Origin: Parachlorella kessleri
Lineage: Eukaryota > Chlorophyta > Trebouxiophyceae > Chlorellales > Chlorellaceae
Length of the DNA: 19,726 nt
Direction of reading: 5' to 3'
Assembly (NCBI GenBank): GCA_001598975.1
Contig: BBXU01002774.1
Span: 1 to 19,726, forward strand
In this document: in pieces, positions 1 through 10,108 of the stretch
How the letters are laid out: each line of letters starts with the position of its first letter
Numbering within the stretch: the stretch's first letter is position 1
Position numbers and translations under genes: made by a program
Notes under the pieces: model-generated
Seen by the model: the letters and a program-made list of their open reading frames with translations, nothing else
Databases searched by the model: none
Told to the model about the DNA's origin: nothing

Positions 1-770
1 ACGACCAGCCGCCGCACCTCGCGCATAAGCTGCGCGTTGGCGGCCAGCAGGCCCTTGAGCACGTCCAGCGTGAAGAAGCGCACGTAGAAGTCACCCACTC
101 CCAGCGGCTCCACATCCAGGAAGCTTAGCAGCAGCGGCACGCACTCGGGGTCCCGCAGCAGCTGCTCGGCGTTCACAGTTGCGCCGCCAGCCTCCTGCAG
201 CAGGGTTCGCGCAGCCGCGGTGCTTGCAAGCGGCTGTGGCGCAAAGGTGGCGAACACGTTCTCCTCCTGAGGTCAGCTCTTCCTGGAAACAATCAGCCAA
301 CGTTGAGACGGAGCTCGCCACTCCCACCGCCTGCTATGGCTTGGGCCTGGCTGTGCTGCCAGGCAGCAAGTGAGCAGCGAGTTAGAGGTCCAGCAGCAGA
401 CACCAACTCGCCACCCACTGCTGGCAGGAAGAGTTCTGACCCGGTTGCAACAGGCAGTGTCCCCACGCCCTGCCTGTACCTGGGGGCTGGCAGGGGCCAC
501 CGCTGCTGCCAGGCACTCCAGGGCCAGGCGCAGCAGCTCCACATCATCCCTTGAGTCTCGTATAAGTGAGCACACAAGTGGCAGCCCCACGCTCCCTAAG
601 GCCGCACGGGCTGCAGGACTGTCCGTCAACAGGTCGCGCAGCTGCTGCAGCGCCTCTCGTCGATCATCAGCCAGAGCACTTTCTGTGACCCTCTGCAACA
701 GGCTGTCGACCACAGGGGCGAACCCCCCAGGCTTGGAGTTTTGCTGCAGCAGCTTGGAAAGAGACAACAT
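1..770 (-). CDS. GC6: p115/USO1-type vesicle-tethering factor (golgin candidate 6), N-terminal part, partial
   Basis: Two exons are visible: 770-480 (97 codons, phase 0) and 266-1 (88 codons plus 2 nt, running off the window). The intron 479-267 has a GTACAG donor and a CTCAG acceptor. The start is firm: CCACC precedes the ATG and an in-frame TAG lies 18 nt upstream. The protein begins MLSLSKLL. Residues about 30-90 carry the first armadillo-like repeats of p115 (DDRREALQQLRDL, then a LIRDSRDDVELLRLALECL helix pair). Exon 2 has the family signature around DPECVPLLLSFLD and DFYVRFFTLDVLKGLL, which matches plant GC6 and animal p115 as I remember them. In that family the armadillo head is followed by a coiled coil and an acidic tail, and the protein tethers COPI/COPII vesicles to the Golgi with Rab1. 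Those later parts lie outside the window. The assignment rests on recalled family sequence; another armadillo protein is unlikely given the DFYVR block. Confidence 0.86.
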
Positions 771-1150
771 GGTGGAGGCCTGCTAGGATCGCATGACCAT
801 GCTCAACCCGATATCGACCTTATTGATGAATACCATCAACAACTGCTTTGGCTAGATCCACAAAAGGTTGAGTGACTGAAAGATTTGACATGTCATGACT
901 GATCTTGGAAGACCATCTCAGCAGCCGTCCAGCTGAACGTTAAAAATGACGAGAGAAGTCTAGCAACGAGAATATCCTTTCAGTTACCGTTGGTGTACAA
1001 CACGCCATACTCACCAATGACAGAGCAGCCCAAGTAGCAGTCGACCCAAACATGCCATTGCTGTCAGCAAGCGGAAAGTTGAAACCGCAACGCACTCCCT
1101 CTACATAAGGGGCAGCAACCCCAATATGTGCACGCCGCCCCATACACAGT
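771..1150. other. Intergenic: p115 5' flank and Pol5 3' flank
   Basis: This 380-nt stretch lies between two genes read leftward, so it should hold the 3' UTR of Pol5 (right part) and the promoter and 5' UTR of p115 (left part). It is clearly less GC-rich than the neighbouring exons. I see a perfect 10-nt palindrome TGACATGTCA at 886-895 and no convincing TATA box. No TGTAA polyadenylation signal (TTACA on the plus strand) is visible below 1151. I see no coding sequence or RNA gene. Confidence 0.6.
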
Positions 1151-4100
1151 TTACTTCTTGGCCCGCTTGGCTGTCTTGCCCCCGCCCACTCGGCCATCCC
1201 GTGCCTTCTTGCTGCCGCCACCGCCCTTGCCTGGCTGCCTTGCCTCCTCTGCTGCTGCTCCCACCTCCAGAACCTGCTTGCTGCCTGCCTTGCCACCCTG
1301 CTTGGCGTCCGCCTCGCCCCCTATGCCGCTATCCCGCAGCAGATCTGAAAGGCGCAGCAGCTGGCCCTGCACCTTGGGCGCAGGGGACCCCGCGGCCGCT
1401 GCAGTGGCTGCTTGCTCAGCCGGGTCAAGCTGCTCCCTACTCAGCGCGCCCCCGCCCCTAGCAAGGCTCTCCAGCAGCTGGCAGGCTGTCTTGAGGGCCT
1501 CCACCTGCCGCTGCGCTTTGTCATAGGGCCTGGTCAACACTTCGGTGACCACGCTGCCCACGCTGGCTGCATGAGCTGCCGCCGCGCGGTCCACCTCGGG
1601 GCTGCGGGACTGCACCGGGGCAGGGAGCAACAACAAAGCGGACGGGCATGTTAAGTGTCAGCGCAAAAGCGTATGAGCAGCAACAGCAGCAGCTTGCGCT
1701 GTCTTTAGAAAGATGTAGCACCTAGGGTCGTTTGGCGTGAGCTTTAAAACACCTGAAAAGCCACACCGAGCAGCAGCAAAGGGCAGAGACCAGCACCCCA
1801 CCACCCACCCACCTTGAGCACTGCCGCCAGTAGCGACAGCACCTCGGCTCGCTGGTAGTCGCTGCGTGCTGCGGCGGCATGGTCCAGCAGAAGGGGCAGC
1901 AGCAGGGGCCCCAGGCTGAGGGGCGGGCGCAGCAGGGCCTCAAAGAAAGGTCGGCCCAGCCGGGTGCGCTTCTTGGTAAACAAGTCGCGAAGGGCAGCAC
2001 TTAATGATTCCGCCGCCTGCAAGAAGAGCAAGGAAGTCGGACCGGGTGCTCTACCAATACTCAACATGCTCTACTAACAGTGCTCACCTACTGGACAGAT
2101 GAGCAGGAGCAAGGAACACGCATGGATGGGATAGCAGCGTCTCTGGAGCAGCCAGCACTGCAGCTGGCAATACAGGATCAGAGCGTGATGGGCGGCACCA
2201 CCTGTACTGCCATGCTCATCAGGCGCTCTTACGCGGGACTAAAAATGCTCTTGCCCTGGTCGGGCGCACTCCAGACAGGAAAGGCTGCCGCAGCACTGGC
2301 ACAACCTCAGTGCACCACACACACACGAACGGACCTTGGGATGGCTGCCCACACTGCCGGCCGCGCCCGCCGCAACCCGGAGCAGGTAGACATATGCAGC
2401 GCTCGCCACCTGGCGCAGGCGGGCCTCTGGGGAGCGGGAGGCCAGGTACAGGCAGCGCCTGAGGGCAGCAGCCAGGTCGTCCTCGCTGACACCACCGTCA
2501 GCAGCACCTGCAGCAGCATATACCCCGTGTGCCTGCTGGGACGTCTAATCCTCCACTCCCCAGTTCGCTCTCGGCCCTCTTGGCCGGTCCCTAACTTGTT
2601 GGTACTGGTATCAGCCACTCTTGCATGCAGCGCTCGTCTCGCCTCCCAGGCTACTTGTGCAGGTCGCCCTTGAGCCACCAGAAATACTTTGTGCACCACG
2701 ACCGTCCAGCGCAAATGCGTGAGAGAATGCTTTCATTGCAGGCCCTACCTGACGCCTCGGCCCTGCTCTTGCACAGCTTGTTTTGCACCAGCCCCGCCAG
2801 CCTCTCGGCCACCACCTGTTGCACCCCGCCGCCGAGGCCACCGCCGCTCGAGGACACCAGCGCCGCGAGCAGGGGCAGCACCGCGGTGGGCAGGAGCGGG
2901 GAGCCGGGCACCTGCGGAGGGACGGAGGCGCTGTGGCTGGACACACGGCGTGAGGGAGCTGAGGGGGACTTGCGGCCGTACTGCCAGAAGGCTGACAGTA
3001 GCCCAGGACGGGGTGAACCCATGCTGCTGCTTTGGACCTTGCGCACATGAATGGTCAAGCGGCCGGCCGTAGCACCTGTACAGCTGCCAGCGCATCAGCC
3101 CAGCAGGTGTAAGGCTGTTTGCATGTACTGCACCAGCCGTCCTGCCGGCCACAAGCCCACCTTCTTGATGAACGCATCCAGCAGCGCAATGACCCTGAGC
3201 TTGAAGTTGAGCAGCTCCTCCCGCTGGGCCCGAGCGCCGCGCTTGCTCTGCTTGGCCGCCGCAAAGTAGGCCGCCAGCTTGGCATCCATGCGGAACATGG
3301 CCTCATCGCTCATGCCCTCCTCATCCTCGCTGCTGGCTGCGCCGTCCTCGGCAGCCTTCGGCACCGTCCCAAGGCAGCAAGCTAGGCAGTCAGTCTCACG
3401 GGCATGTGTATGCTCCATACTCGGCCTGGGTCCGCCTTGAAGGCCTCAGGGGTTGCACTTGACGGGGCGAGCTGAGTGGCTGCTCACATGGACACTTCAA
3501 GGCTGGTAGGGCAAGGGCCAGGCTGCTGACGCGTGCGCATGGCAAAGAGGCAAACCCAGGTGGCGGCTGTTGTTGGGCAGCCCCTTGTGCTAAGTGGGCC
3601 AACGAGCTCCCAACCCTCAAGATGCTACCGCAGTAGCCATGGGCTCCCTAGCCACCAAGCCCACCTTAGTCTCCTCCTCGCCACCAGAGGAGCTGCCCTC
3701 TTCCTCGCCCTCCTCGTCGCTGCTCTCCCCGTCACTGCCGCCGCCTGTGCACGCAGCTGCAGCTGCTGTCAGACGCTAGCAGCCATCACAAGACCCTGAT
3801 TAATCGCAGCACGAATGGCAGTCACCATCAATCAGCCCACAAGCTAGTGCTGGGCGCAGCTTGGAAGCCGGGCCCCTTGTTGACCCAGCGACACCTTTGC
3901 ACCCACCCCTGCAGTGCTGCTGCATCTTTCCCAGCCGTTTTCTGCAGTGCGGGAGGCAAGCCCTGCAGACCAAGCCTCCGACCAAGATGACCACGGCGTA
4001 CCTTCCTCGTCCTCGCTGCTCGCTGCATCTCCTCCCTCCTCCCCTTCCTCCTCCGAGTCGAAGATGCCTTCCTCACCCTGGGACTGCTGCACCGGCCGCC

Positions 4101-7100
4101 CTATCACACGCAGCATGTCTTGCATCCCTGCAGAGCAGTCGGTCGGCAAGAGGTCCTTCCGCACGTTGCCTACCTGCTGTCGGCGTGCAGACCGCACTCA
4201 AGCTTGCCCCCGGCAACAGATAGCAGATGTACCCACGGCCCGCCCGCGCCTCCTGGCACTGGCACTTGAAGAAGTAGTATATAGCTGCCTGAACCCTCTT
4301 GCGTCCTCCGCTGGCACGGGCACTTCAAGAAGTAGTATATAGCTGCCTGAACCCTCTTGCGTCCTCCGCTGGCACGACCAGGCTTTGCTATGCATCTGCC
4401 CCACCTGTGGGTGTGAGCTGGTCGCAGAACACCCTGAACACATGCTCCACCGCTTCCCTCAGGGGCGCAGAGGGCAGGCTTGCCGAGGTCTGTGCCAGCA
4501 GCGCCAGCAGCACATCCATCAGAGTGTCCATCCAGTGGGGAGCCTGCTCGCCGCCGTCGCTGCCCTCGCCTGTCAGGCGGCACCAGGCGGGCAGCTGTGA
4601 CGGTAAACAATACCACTCCATGTGGGATGCGAGCGACTTACCGCCGCAACTAGTCAGAGCAGGCCATTGCAGCTCTGGTGCATCTGGATGGCAGGACTTC
4701 CCGCTACCCTCACAATTAGACACAAAGCGACCAGGACGCACAGCACTGCATAGCCGGGCTCAAGCCCAGCTATCATACATGGCCGCGTCTTCTAGCAGTT
4801 ACCACAGAGTGAACGCAAAGCCAGACTTGCAGTTGATGGGCAAAGGCCCCCCCCCCCCCCCGCCCCGCCAGCCCCTATTCCCCCCTACGCAACGTGCCGA
4901 CACGGGCCCCCACCTGCCAGCTCCGCCCCCTCAAAGGCCACCCGGTAGATGTGCTCCAGGTCCTGGGCGGCAGACGCATCCGCTGCCTGGGGGTCCCCCA
5001 GCGCCTGCAGCGTCAGCAGCCCCGCCAGGTGCTGCAGCGCCTTGAGCCGCGGCGCCGCCTCGGCGCTGGCGTTGTCTGCCTGCAGCCGCTTGGCCAGGGC
5101 CTGGCGCAGCAGGCGCAGCGCGCCCAGCGCCTGCTCCGCCGCCTCGGAGGCCTCCTCAGCCACCAAGGCTGCGCCTGGAGCCTGCCCTGCACGGTCAATG
5201 TAGGCCACAACGTCCGATACAAAATCGTGCTGCTGCTGCTGTGCTTGCTGCCGCGCATGCTGAGAGGGCTGCTGGGCGGTGGCAGGGCCGCCCTTGCCCT
5301 GCTTCTGCTGCTGCGCATGCTGTGCACTGGCCTTGCTGGGCGGCTTGCTGAGCGCGTCCGCCAAGGCAATGAGGCGTGCGGCGCACAGGCGGCGAGCAGC
5401 GGGGGCCAACTCAGCGCTACACTGCGAGGCAGCCTTCAGCTCCTTGTCTTTGCCCTGCACAGTGTCAGAACACATGACAGCTGAGTCTTGAAACAGGGCT
5501 GGCTGGCTTCAATGCTGCCTGGCAGGTGGCTAGCTTGCTGGAGGTGAATGATAACAAGTCGTCCGGAGGCTGCTGCCCTTACAACCCCCCCTCCCCCCCG
5601 GGGGGTGTCATGGCACTTACTGTCACGAGCCCCGTAGAAGGTAGATCTCACCGCTGCCTCAAGCCGGCAAGAAGCATACAAGGGAGGGTAGGATGTCCCT
5701 GCAACTCTTCACCAGCCCAGCCCAGCCCAGCCCAGCCCAGCCCAGCCCAGCCCAGCCCAGCCCAGCGCCTGCTCACCTTGGCAGCAGCCGCCTTCGGGTC
5801 CAGGCGCAGGAAGGCGTGCAGCGCCAGGAAGCGCAGCACCGCCAGCTTGTCGCCCACGGTGGCAGCAGGCAGCCTGCACAGCGAGCACAGCTGCTCTACC
5901 GCCCACTGTTGCTGGGCGGGAGGCTGCGCCGAGGCTGCTGCTGCTGCTGCCCCCTCCTCCTCCTGCTCTGTGTCTTCAGCGCCGCCTTCCTCCTGCTGCT
6001 GCCCATTGGCTGTGGAGGGTCTGTTGCCTGCTGCTGCTGCACAGAAGGTGCTCTGCACTTGTGCAATCTGTGACTGCAAGGCCTGCCCCTCCACGCCCTG
6101 CACCACCAAAGAGAGGCAGTCTGCTGGCTTGGCATGTGCTATTGAGCCAGGGAAATCAAAGAAACCATGCGAGGCTCAAGCCCTTACACGCACACTGAAC
6201 ACACCTGTGCAGAACAAGTGCATGACCGAGCCGAGGCACGTTATTCTCTGCATCTCTGCATGCAGATTCATCAGCGCAGCTGGCCACGTCCAGGCAACTT
6301 CAGCAGACTGACCTCCAGCATGGGCCCTGCCTTCTTGGCTTTGGTCAGCTTCTCAAAGCCGGCACCTCCGTGGCGCTGCAGGGCCAGCGTCACGGCCACA
6401 CGCACACCCGCGTCTGCCTTCTCTGCGGCAGGGGGGCAGTGCGAGAGAAGGACAGCGTGTTTACCCCCATTTTGCAATGTGAAACATGTCATGCCACCAG
6501 GGCACACCTGGTCGGCCGCAAAAGTAGCCTCCCTTATCACTGGGCATGCTGATGGAGAGGCTGCCATGGTGCCGCAGCTCAGCAAGGCGTGTCAAGAGAG
6601 AGGTGCTAAGGGCCCGCGCAGCCCAACAGGGAAGCTCAAGCCGGCCCACCTACCTGCAAAGGCTGTGATGCGGTCCAGGCACTTGCTTGCGGCGGCGTTG
6701 AGGTGGCTGTCCGCCTTGCTCAGGTTGTTGGACAAGCAGCGCAGGAAGTTGGGCGTGAAGACAAGCGGGATGTGCTCAGACCTGCAGCAGACATTGCAAG
6801 CTTGGATATTCACCAGGGAGCTGGCACATATTCCCTATGAGCTTTGCTTGACAAGTTTTAAGCTGCAACCTATCCGTGACGGGTAGCTGGCCCAGCAACA
6901 GACGAGAGTCATGTGCCACGCTTGGGCAGCATTGTGCCTCTTGCCCGCCAAGAACCGGTACACAAGCGGAACGAGCAGCATACACAGTCAGTAAGGCAAC
7001 ATTTGCTACAGCCAGCAGGCCGGCCAGCCAGTGCAGCAGGGGTAGGTAGGCAGGCAGGCAGGGCTGGGAGGCTCACTTGAGGTGTGGCAGCAGGATCCTG

Positions 7101-9863
7101 AACAGCATGAACCCCAGGTACTTGCGCTCGTGGGACGACACAAACAGCTCCCGCTCGACCACGCTCCCCCAGAGCGCCTCCAGCTCGCAGGTGCGCGGCG
7201 GGGCATTGTGCCCAGACTCGCTCTGCCGCTGCTCCTGCAAGTAGGTCGGCCATGACAGCGGAGGGGCGCAAGGGTGGGTGGGTGGGTGGGGGTGGAGCAG
7301 GCAGCGTGGCTGGGGAGCGGCCAAGCTTGGCTTGAGTTGGGATGTGTGGCAGAGCCCAGGGCATGATTTCAGGCACGCTACCAGTTGACTGCCATGCCAG
7401 TTTCGTCAGGTAGTCGCCTATGTATGACCAACAGGTTCCTACCCGCCCCTCCTACACCTAGCGTGTCCAACCCTCAACCCAAGCCCAGCGCTTCCGGGGA
7501 GCCTCACCGCCCCAGAGCGGGTAGATAACAAGCGGTAGTCAGTGGGAGCAGGAGCAGGGCCCGCCTAGCCTGGGCGGGGTCACCTTGTCAGGGTTGAAGC
7601 CGGGGATGAGCAGCGCCAGCAGTGTGGGCCACACGCCGTGCAGGCGCGGGTGGGACTGCGTGCTGCCGCGCAGCACCGGCACCAGCAGCTCCAGGTGCGC
7701 CTCGCTGAACAGCGCCGCCGCTGCAGGCTCAGCTGCCCGCGCAGCCGACACGCTGGGGTCTGTGAAGAGGGTTGGTGGGGGCGGCTTGCAGCCGGGCGGC
7801 AGGAGCGGGCACGCAGCAGCAACAGCGGCGGGCAGGCGGCCCCACACCCGCACGGCCAGCAGGAGGGCCTGCAATGGGGGAGTAGGTCAGGAGGCCACTG
7901 GTGTGATCCTCAAAGCTCAGCCGCCCACCTCCACGAACTGGCCTCTTCGGTCGCTCGCAAAGAGTGTCAGTCTCACCCCAACTGCCATATAACCAGCTGG
8001 CAACTGCATGCTCACAGGCTTGGTTGAGGGACCCAGGCACCACAGTGGCACCGCGAAGCCCACAGAGAAGACTTTCCACATGCAGCCAGCACCTAGCTGG
8101 GTTCCTTCCGACTCACCTCTGGCGAGGCGCTTTCCGGCGGTGCTGTCATCCAGGCCTTCAGCCCATCCACCTCGCCCACCACAGCCGCCAGGGCTTCGTC
8201 ACCCAAGCCCTCAGCAAGCTCCAAAAGCACGGCCGCTACACACGGGCAGGCAACATACATGCACGCCATGCAACATTGACTTCCAAGATCTCCGGTTCGA
8301 AGGAGCTGGCTCGGTTGCATCTTTGCTTGCAACCCGTCCCACCAGCCAGACAGATGCATGCAGTGGAGTTCTACATGTCGCAGTGGTTACCCTCTCCCTC
8401 CAAGGTTTACCAAAAAAATTCATTATCTACCATCCATCCAGGCGCATGAGTGCAGCAGCCCAGCAGGCTAGGATCCCTCAGAAATGCGCTGATAGAAGTT
8501 TTTTTTTTCCATCTCGGGTTAACTGGCGCGTCCCACCTGCTGCCTCCCGCAGGAAAGACTTCTTCTCCGCAACGTGCACCAGCCCAGCCGCGATCTCCCG
8601 ACCCGCGGCTGCGTCCAGCGCCAGGCCGGACCTCACCACAGCCCCAAACCCAAAGATCTGGCCCAGCAGCATATCCCGCTGCTCCCCTCCCTGCGTGGCA
8701 ACTGTCACCAAAAGCAAGTGGCTCCCCTGCTCCACCTGGACATGCGCAAGGACAAGCACACACAGGCTCACGATGGGCAGCGCTGGACAGCCGCTCCCTC
8801 CTTGCCAAAGCCAGGACGTGCTGCGTAGAGACCGGGCGTTGCGGCCGACAAGGGCGGGACAGTCATTCGCCCTTCCAAGGCCAGGCACCGGTTGTCATAT
8901 TCAATAAGAAACCCTGCTAAGCACGCAGTCGACCATGCTGACTTGAACCCAGCAGGGGCTTCCCACCCACCTTGCTTGAGCCGGAGGCCTCCAGCACCCC
9001 CTTGACCACCACAGCAGCCCCCTGCGCGCTGATGCTGCTCCCCGCCCTGCCCAGGGCCAGGGTGAGCGCGAGCGCAAAGCCCTGGCGGGCGCCCTGACGC
9101 CCGGACGCCAGGCCCTTCACCAACCGCTTCACTGCATATGTCTGCACAGCACGCAAGTAGGTATGTGTGTCACACAAGTATCCGGTAGACCACTACTGAG
9201 CAGCCTGCGGCTTCGCACTCCATTGGATGTGTCCAGGGCTGCAAGGTAAGATGCTGGTGGGGTACAGGACAACCACAGTCCCGCAGGGCTGGCCTGCAGA
9301 CGCACCAAGAGGGGTGAACAGCGCCGCAGAGCCCTGTCCACAGCCTTCCCCTTGCCGCCCTTGCCGTTAGCCGTCCCTGCTGGCTCCTCATCGCTCTCCA
9401 GCTCCGATTCCTGCTCAAACTGCTGCTGGCTTGCCACCAACTCCTCTACCAGACCGGAGGCTGCCTTCTCACGCACATCCTGAGGAAAGGGTGCGGCAGT
9501 GTCTCTAAAGGTCAGGATCAGTCAGCGCTGCATGTACAGAGTACCACCAGTGAATGCTCGAACAGGAGGCAGGCGGGGGCAGTGCACAATCAAGGGCCCC
9601 AGGGTGCCAAGCCCCAAGAGCTTACACAGGCAACCATAATCAGCATTTGCGCACCTGTTCCAACGAGGCCAAATCCCAAAATAAAGAGAGCACCTGCACC
9701 GGCAAGGAAGGCGAGAGTCGCGGGATGCATGTTGCTGCATGCATGTATGTTGAGATAGCAATCTTCATCCTGTTTGTTGCTTTTTATATATAGCCCAATG
9801 ACTTACCCCTTCGCTTGCCGTCAAGGCGTTCAGCCCGGCACTCCCGTTCAGTGTGGCAGCCAT
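1151..9863 (-). CDS. POL5: Pol5/MYBBP1A-type nucleolar protein ('DNA polymerase V/phi' family), complete
   Basis: Nineteen exons join in one open frame of 3,783 nt (1,260 residues; 1,281 with an extra candidate exon). The order matches the Pol5/MYBBP1A family. N-terminal helices contain DVREKAASGLVEELV and YAVKRLVKGLASGRQGARQG (residues ~20-100). HEAT/armadillo-like repeats follow, with a HPRLHGVWPTLL block near 290-300 and RNNL-type helices in exon 8. Exon 12 has WMDTLMDVLLALLAQ. An acidic Glu/Ser tract (~815-885) runs into MSDEAMFRMDAKLAAYF, a family signature. A Lys/Gly-rich tail ends in KTAKRAKK, a likely nuclear/nucleolar signal. Despite the name, the family has no demonstrated polymerase catalytic core. 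Yeast Pol5 and animal MYBBP1A act in the nucleolus in rRNA transcription and ribosome assembly. Exon 1 is short (19 codons, MAATLNGSAGL), and the length is close to the plant homologue I recall (~1,300). It is divergently paired with RNase H2A, 245 nt away. Confidence 0.93.
4263..4376. repeat. 58-nt tandem duplication in a Pol5 intron
   Basis: Two head-to-tail copies (4263-4320 and 4321-4376) have a 58-nt period. Over the aligned length I see a single internal mismatch, G at 4268 against C at 4326. The copies share the block AGTAGTATATAGCTGCCTG. Both lie inside the Pol5 intron 4404-4128. Because 58 is not a multiple of three, the duplication could not be a neutral coding repeat. The near identity points to a recent duplication. 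Confidence 0.95.
4847..4861. repeat. C15 homopolymer (G15 on the Pol5 sense strand)
   Basis: Fifteen consecutive C on the plus strand lie in the Pol5 intron 4913-4570, about 52 nt downstream of the exon 11 donor. In the pre-mRNA this is a G-run next to further G-rich sequence. The length may be affected by sequencing or assembly error. Confidence 0.9.
5621..5657 (-). other. POL5: Candidate extra 37-nt exon of Pol5
   Basis: On the minus strand, GCTTGAG precedes an open 37-nt segment reading AAVRSTFYGARD plus one base, followed by a strong GTAAGT donor. It enters in phase 0, matching exon 10, and leaves in phase 1. That phase is accepted if exon 11 starts at 5480 (acceptor CTCAG) instead of 5454. 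The peptide resembles the REAV/AAxSSAF helix found here in animal and plant homologues as I recall them. The purine-rich acceptor context is poor, so I keep it as an alternative to the simpler join. Confidence 0.45.
5716..5765. repeat. (CCCAG)10 pentanucleotide microsatellite at a Pol5 5' splice site
   Basis: Ten perfect copies of CCCAG on the plus strand read CTGGG on the Pol5 sense strand. The array begins 11 nt into the intron after exon 10 (donor GTGAGC at 5776). It gives ten GGG triplets with two-base spacers, a G-quadruplex-capable RNA pattern. Intronic GGG triplets are known splicing enhancers in animals; a role here is inference. Confidence 0.95.
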
Positions 9864-10108
9864 GCTCCAACAAGTAGGAGCCCTAAAGGGCTTTCTTAAA
9901 TGATATTGAGTCCTTCTGCAAGTTTACTTACTTGACGCCAAAATGTCAGTCTTTGGCGTGCTGCGTTTGACAGCTCAGCGCAGCACCCTTGGTTGAATGC
10001 GCGCATAAGCGGGTAAAAGGGACTCAACTGCACTGCGGTATTCCAGCATCATCACGCCTTTTGCTCATGCCCTGCGTGCACCTGAGCTGATTGTCAAAGG
10101 TACCCGGT
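9864..10108. promoter_or_regulatory. Divergent promoter region of Pol5 and RNase H2A
   Basis: The 245 nt between the two start codons (ATG at 9863 on minus, ATG at 10109 on plus) must hold both 5' UTRs and both core promoters. It contains A/T-richer patches (around 9893-9935) and an inverted repeat of ACGCCAAA. I see no clear TATA box. The geometry suggests a bidirectional promoter; transcription start sites cannot be placed from sequence. Confidence 0.7.
9935..9959. promoter_or_regulatory. Inverted pair of E2F-like octamers
   Basis: ACGCCAAA at 9935-9942 and its exact reverse complement TTTGGCGT at 9952-9959 flank a 9-nt spacer. TTTGGCG is the core of the E2F/DP consensus (TTTSSCGC), with T in place of the final C. 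Such sites drive S-phase genes in plants and algae. The pair sits 72 nt from the Pol5 ATG and about 150 nt from the RNase H2A ATG. It could also be a simple 8-bp hairpin. Confidence 0.5.

Larger units (their letters stand above)
1151..9863 (-). other. POL5: Exon map of the Pol5 gene
   Basis: Coding exons in transcript order: 9863-9807, 9479-9306, 9141-8971, 8690-8537, 8235-8117, 7868-7584, 7234-7077, 6781-6654, 6422-6313, 6097-5777, 5454-4914, 4569-4405, 4127-4002, 3744-3665, 3355-3161, 2911-2749, 2507-2335, 2016-1813, 1609-1151 (stop TAA at 1153-1151). I set each boundary by GT and AG dinucleotides, frame continuity and family motifs; all 18 junctions keep phase. Weakest points: the donor after exon 9 (GTCAGT), the donor after exon 17 (GTCCGT) and the stretch 5776-5455. 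In that stretch an extra 37-nt exon (5657-5621), joined to a longer exon 11 starting at 5480, is equally in phase. UTRs are not predicted. Confidence 0.8.

Noticed and set aside
2080..2673. 197-codon open frame on the plus strand
   Set aside because: It is antisense to a Pol5 exon and introns, has no family resemblance, and is an open frame expected in GC-rich DNA.
4299..5045. 248-codon open frame on the plus strand
   Set aside because: It runs through the 58-nt duplication, the C15 tract and the antisense of Pol5 exons 11-12; composition is proline/alanine-rich noise.
5526..6311. 261-codon open frame on the plus strand
   Set aside because: It includes the (CCCAG)10 array and the antisense of Pol5 exon 10; the minus-strand frame is the one with homology.
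8291..8305. GGTTCGAAG resembling a tRNA T-loop
   Set aside because: No matching acceptor stem, D-loop or anticodon arm fits around it on either strand.
8008..8907. 299-codon open frame on the plus strand
   Set aside because: It is antisense to Pol5 exons 4 and 5 and their introns, with no recognisable domain.
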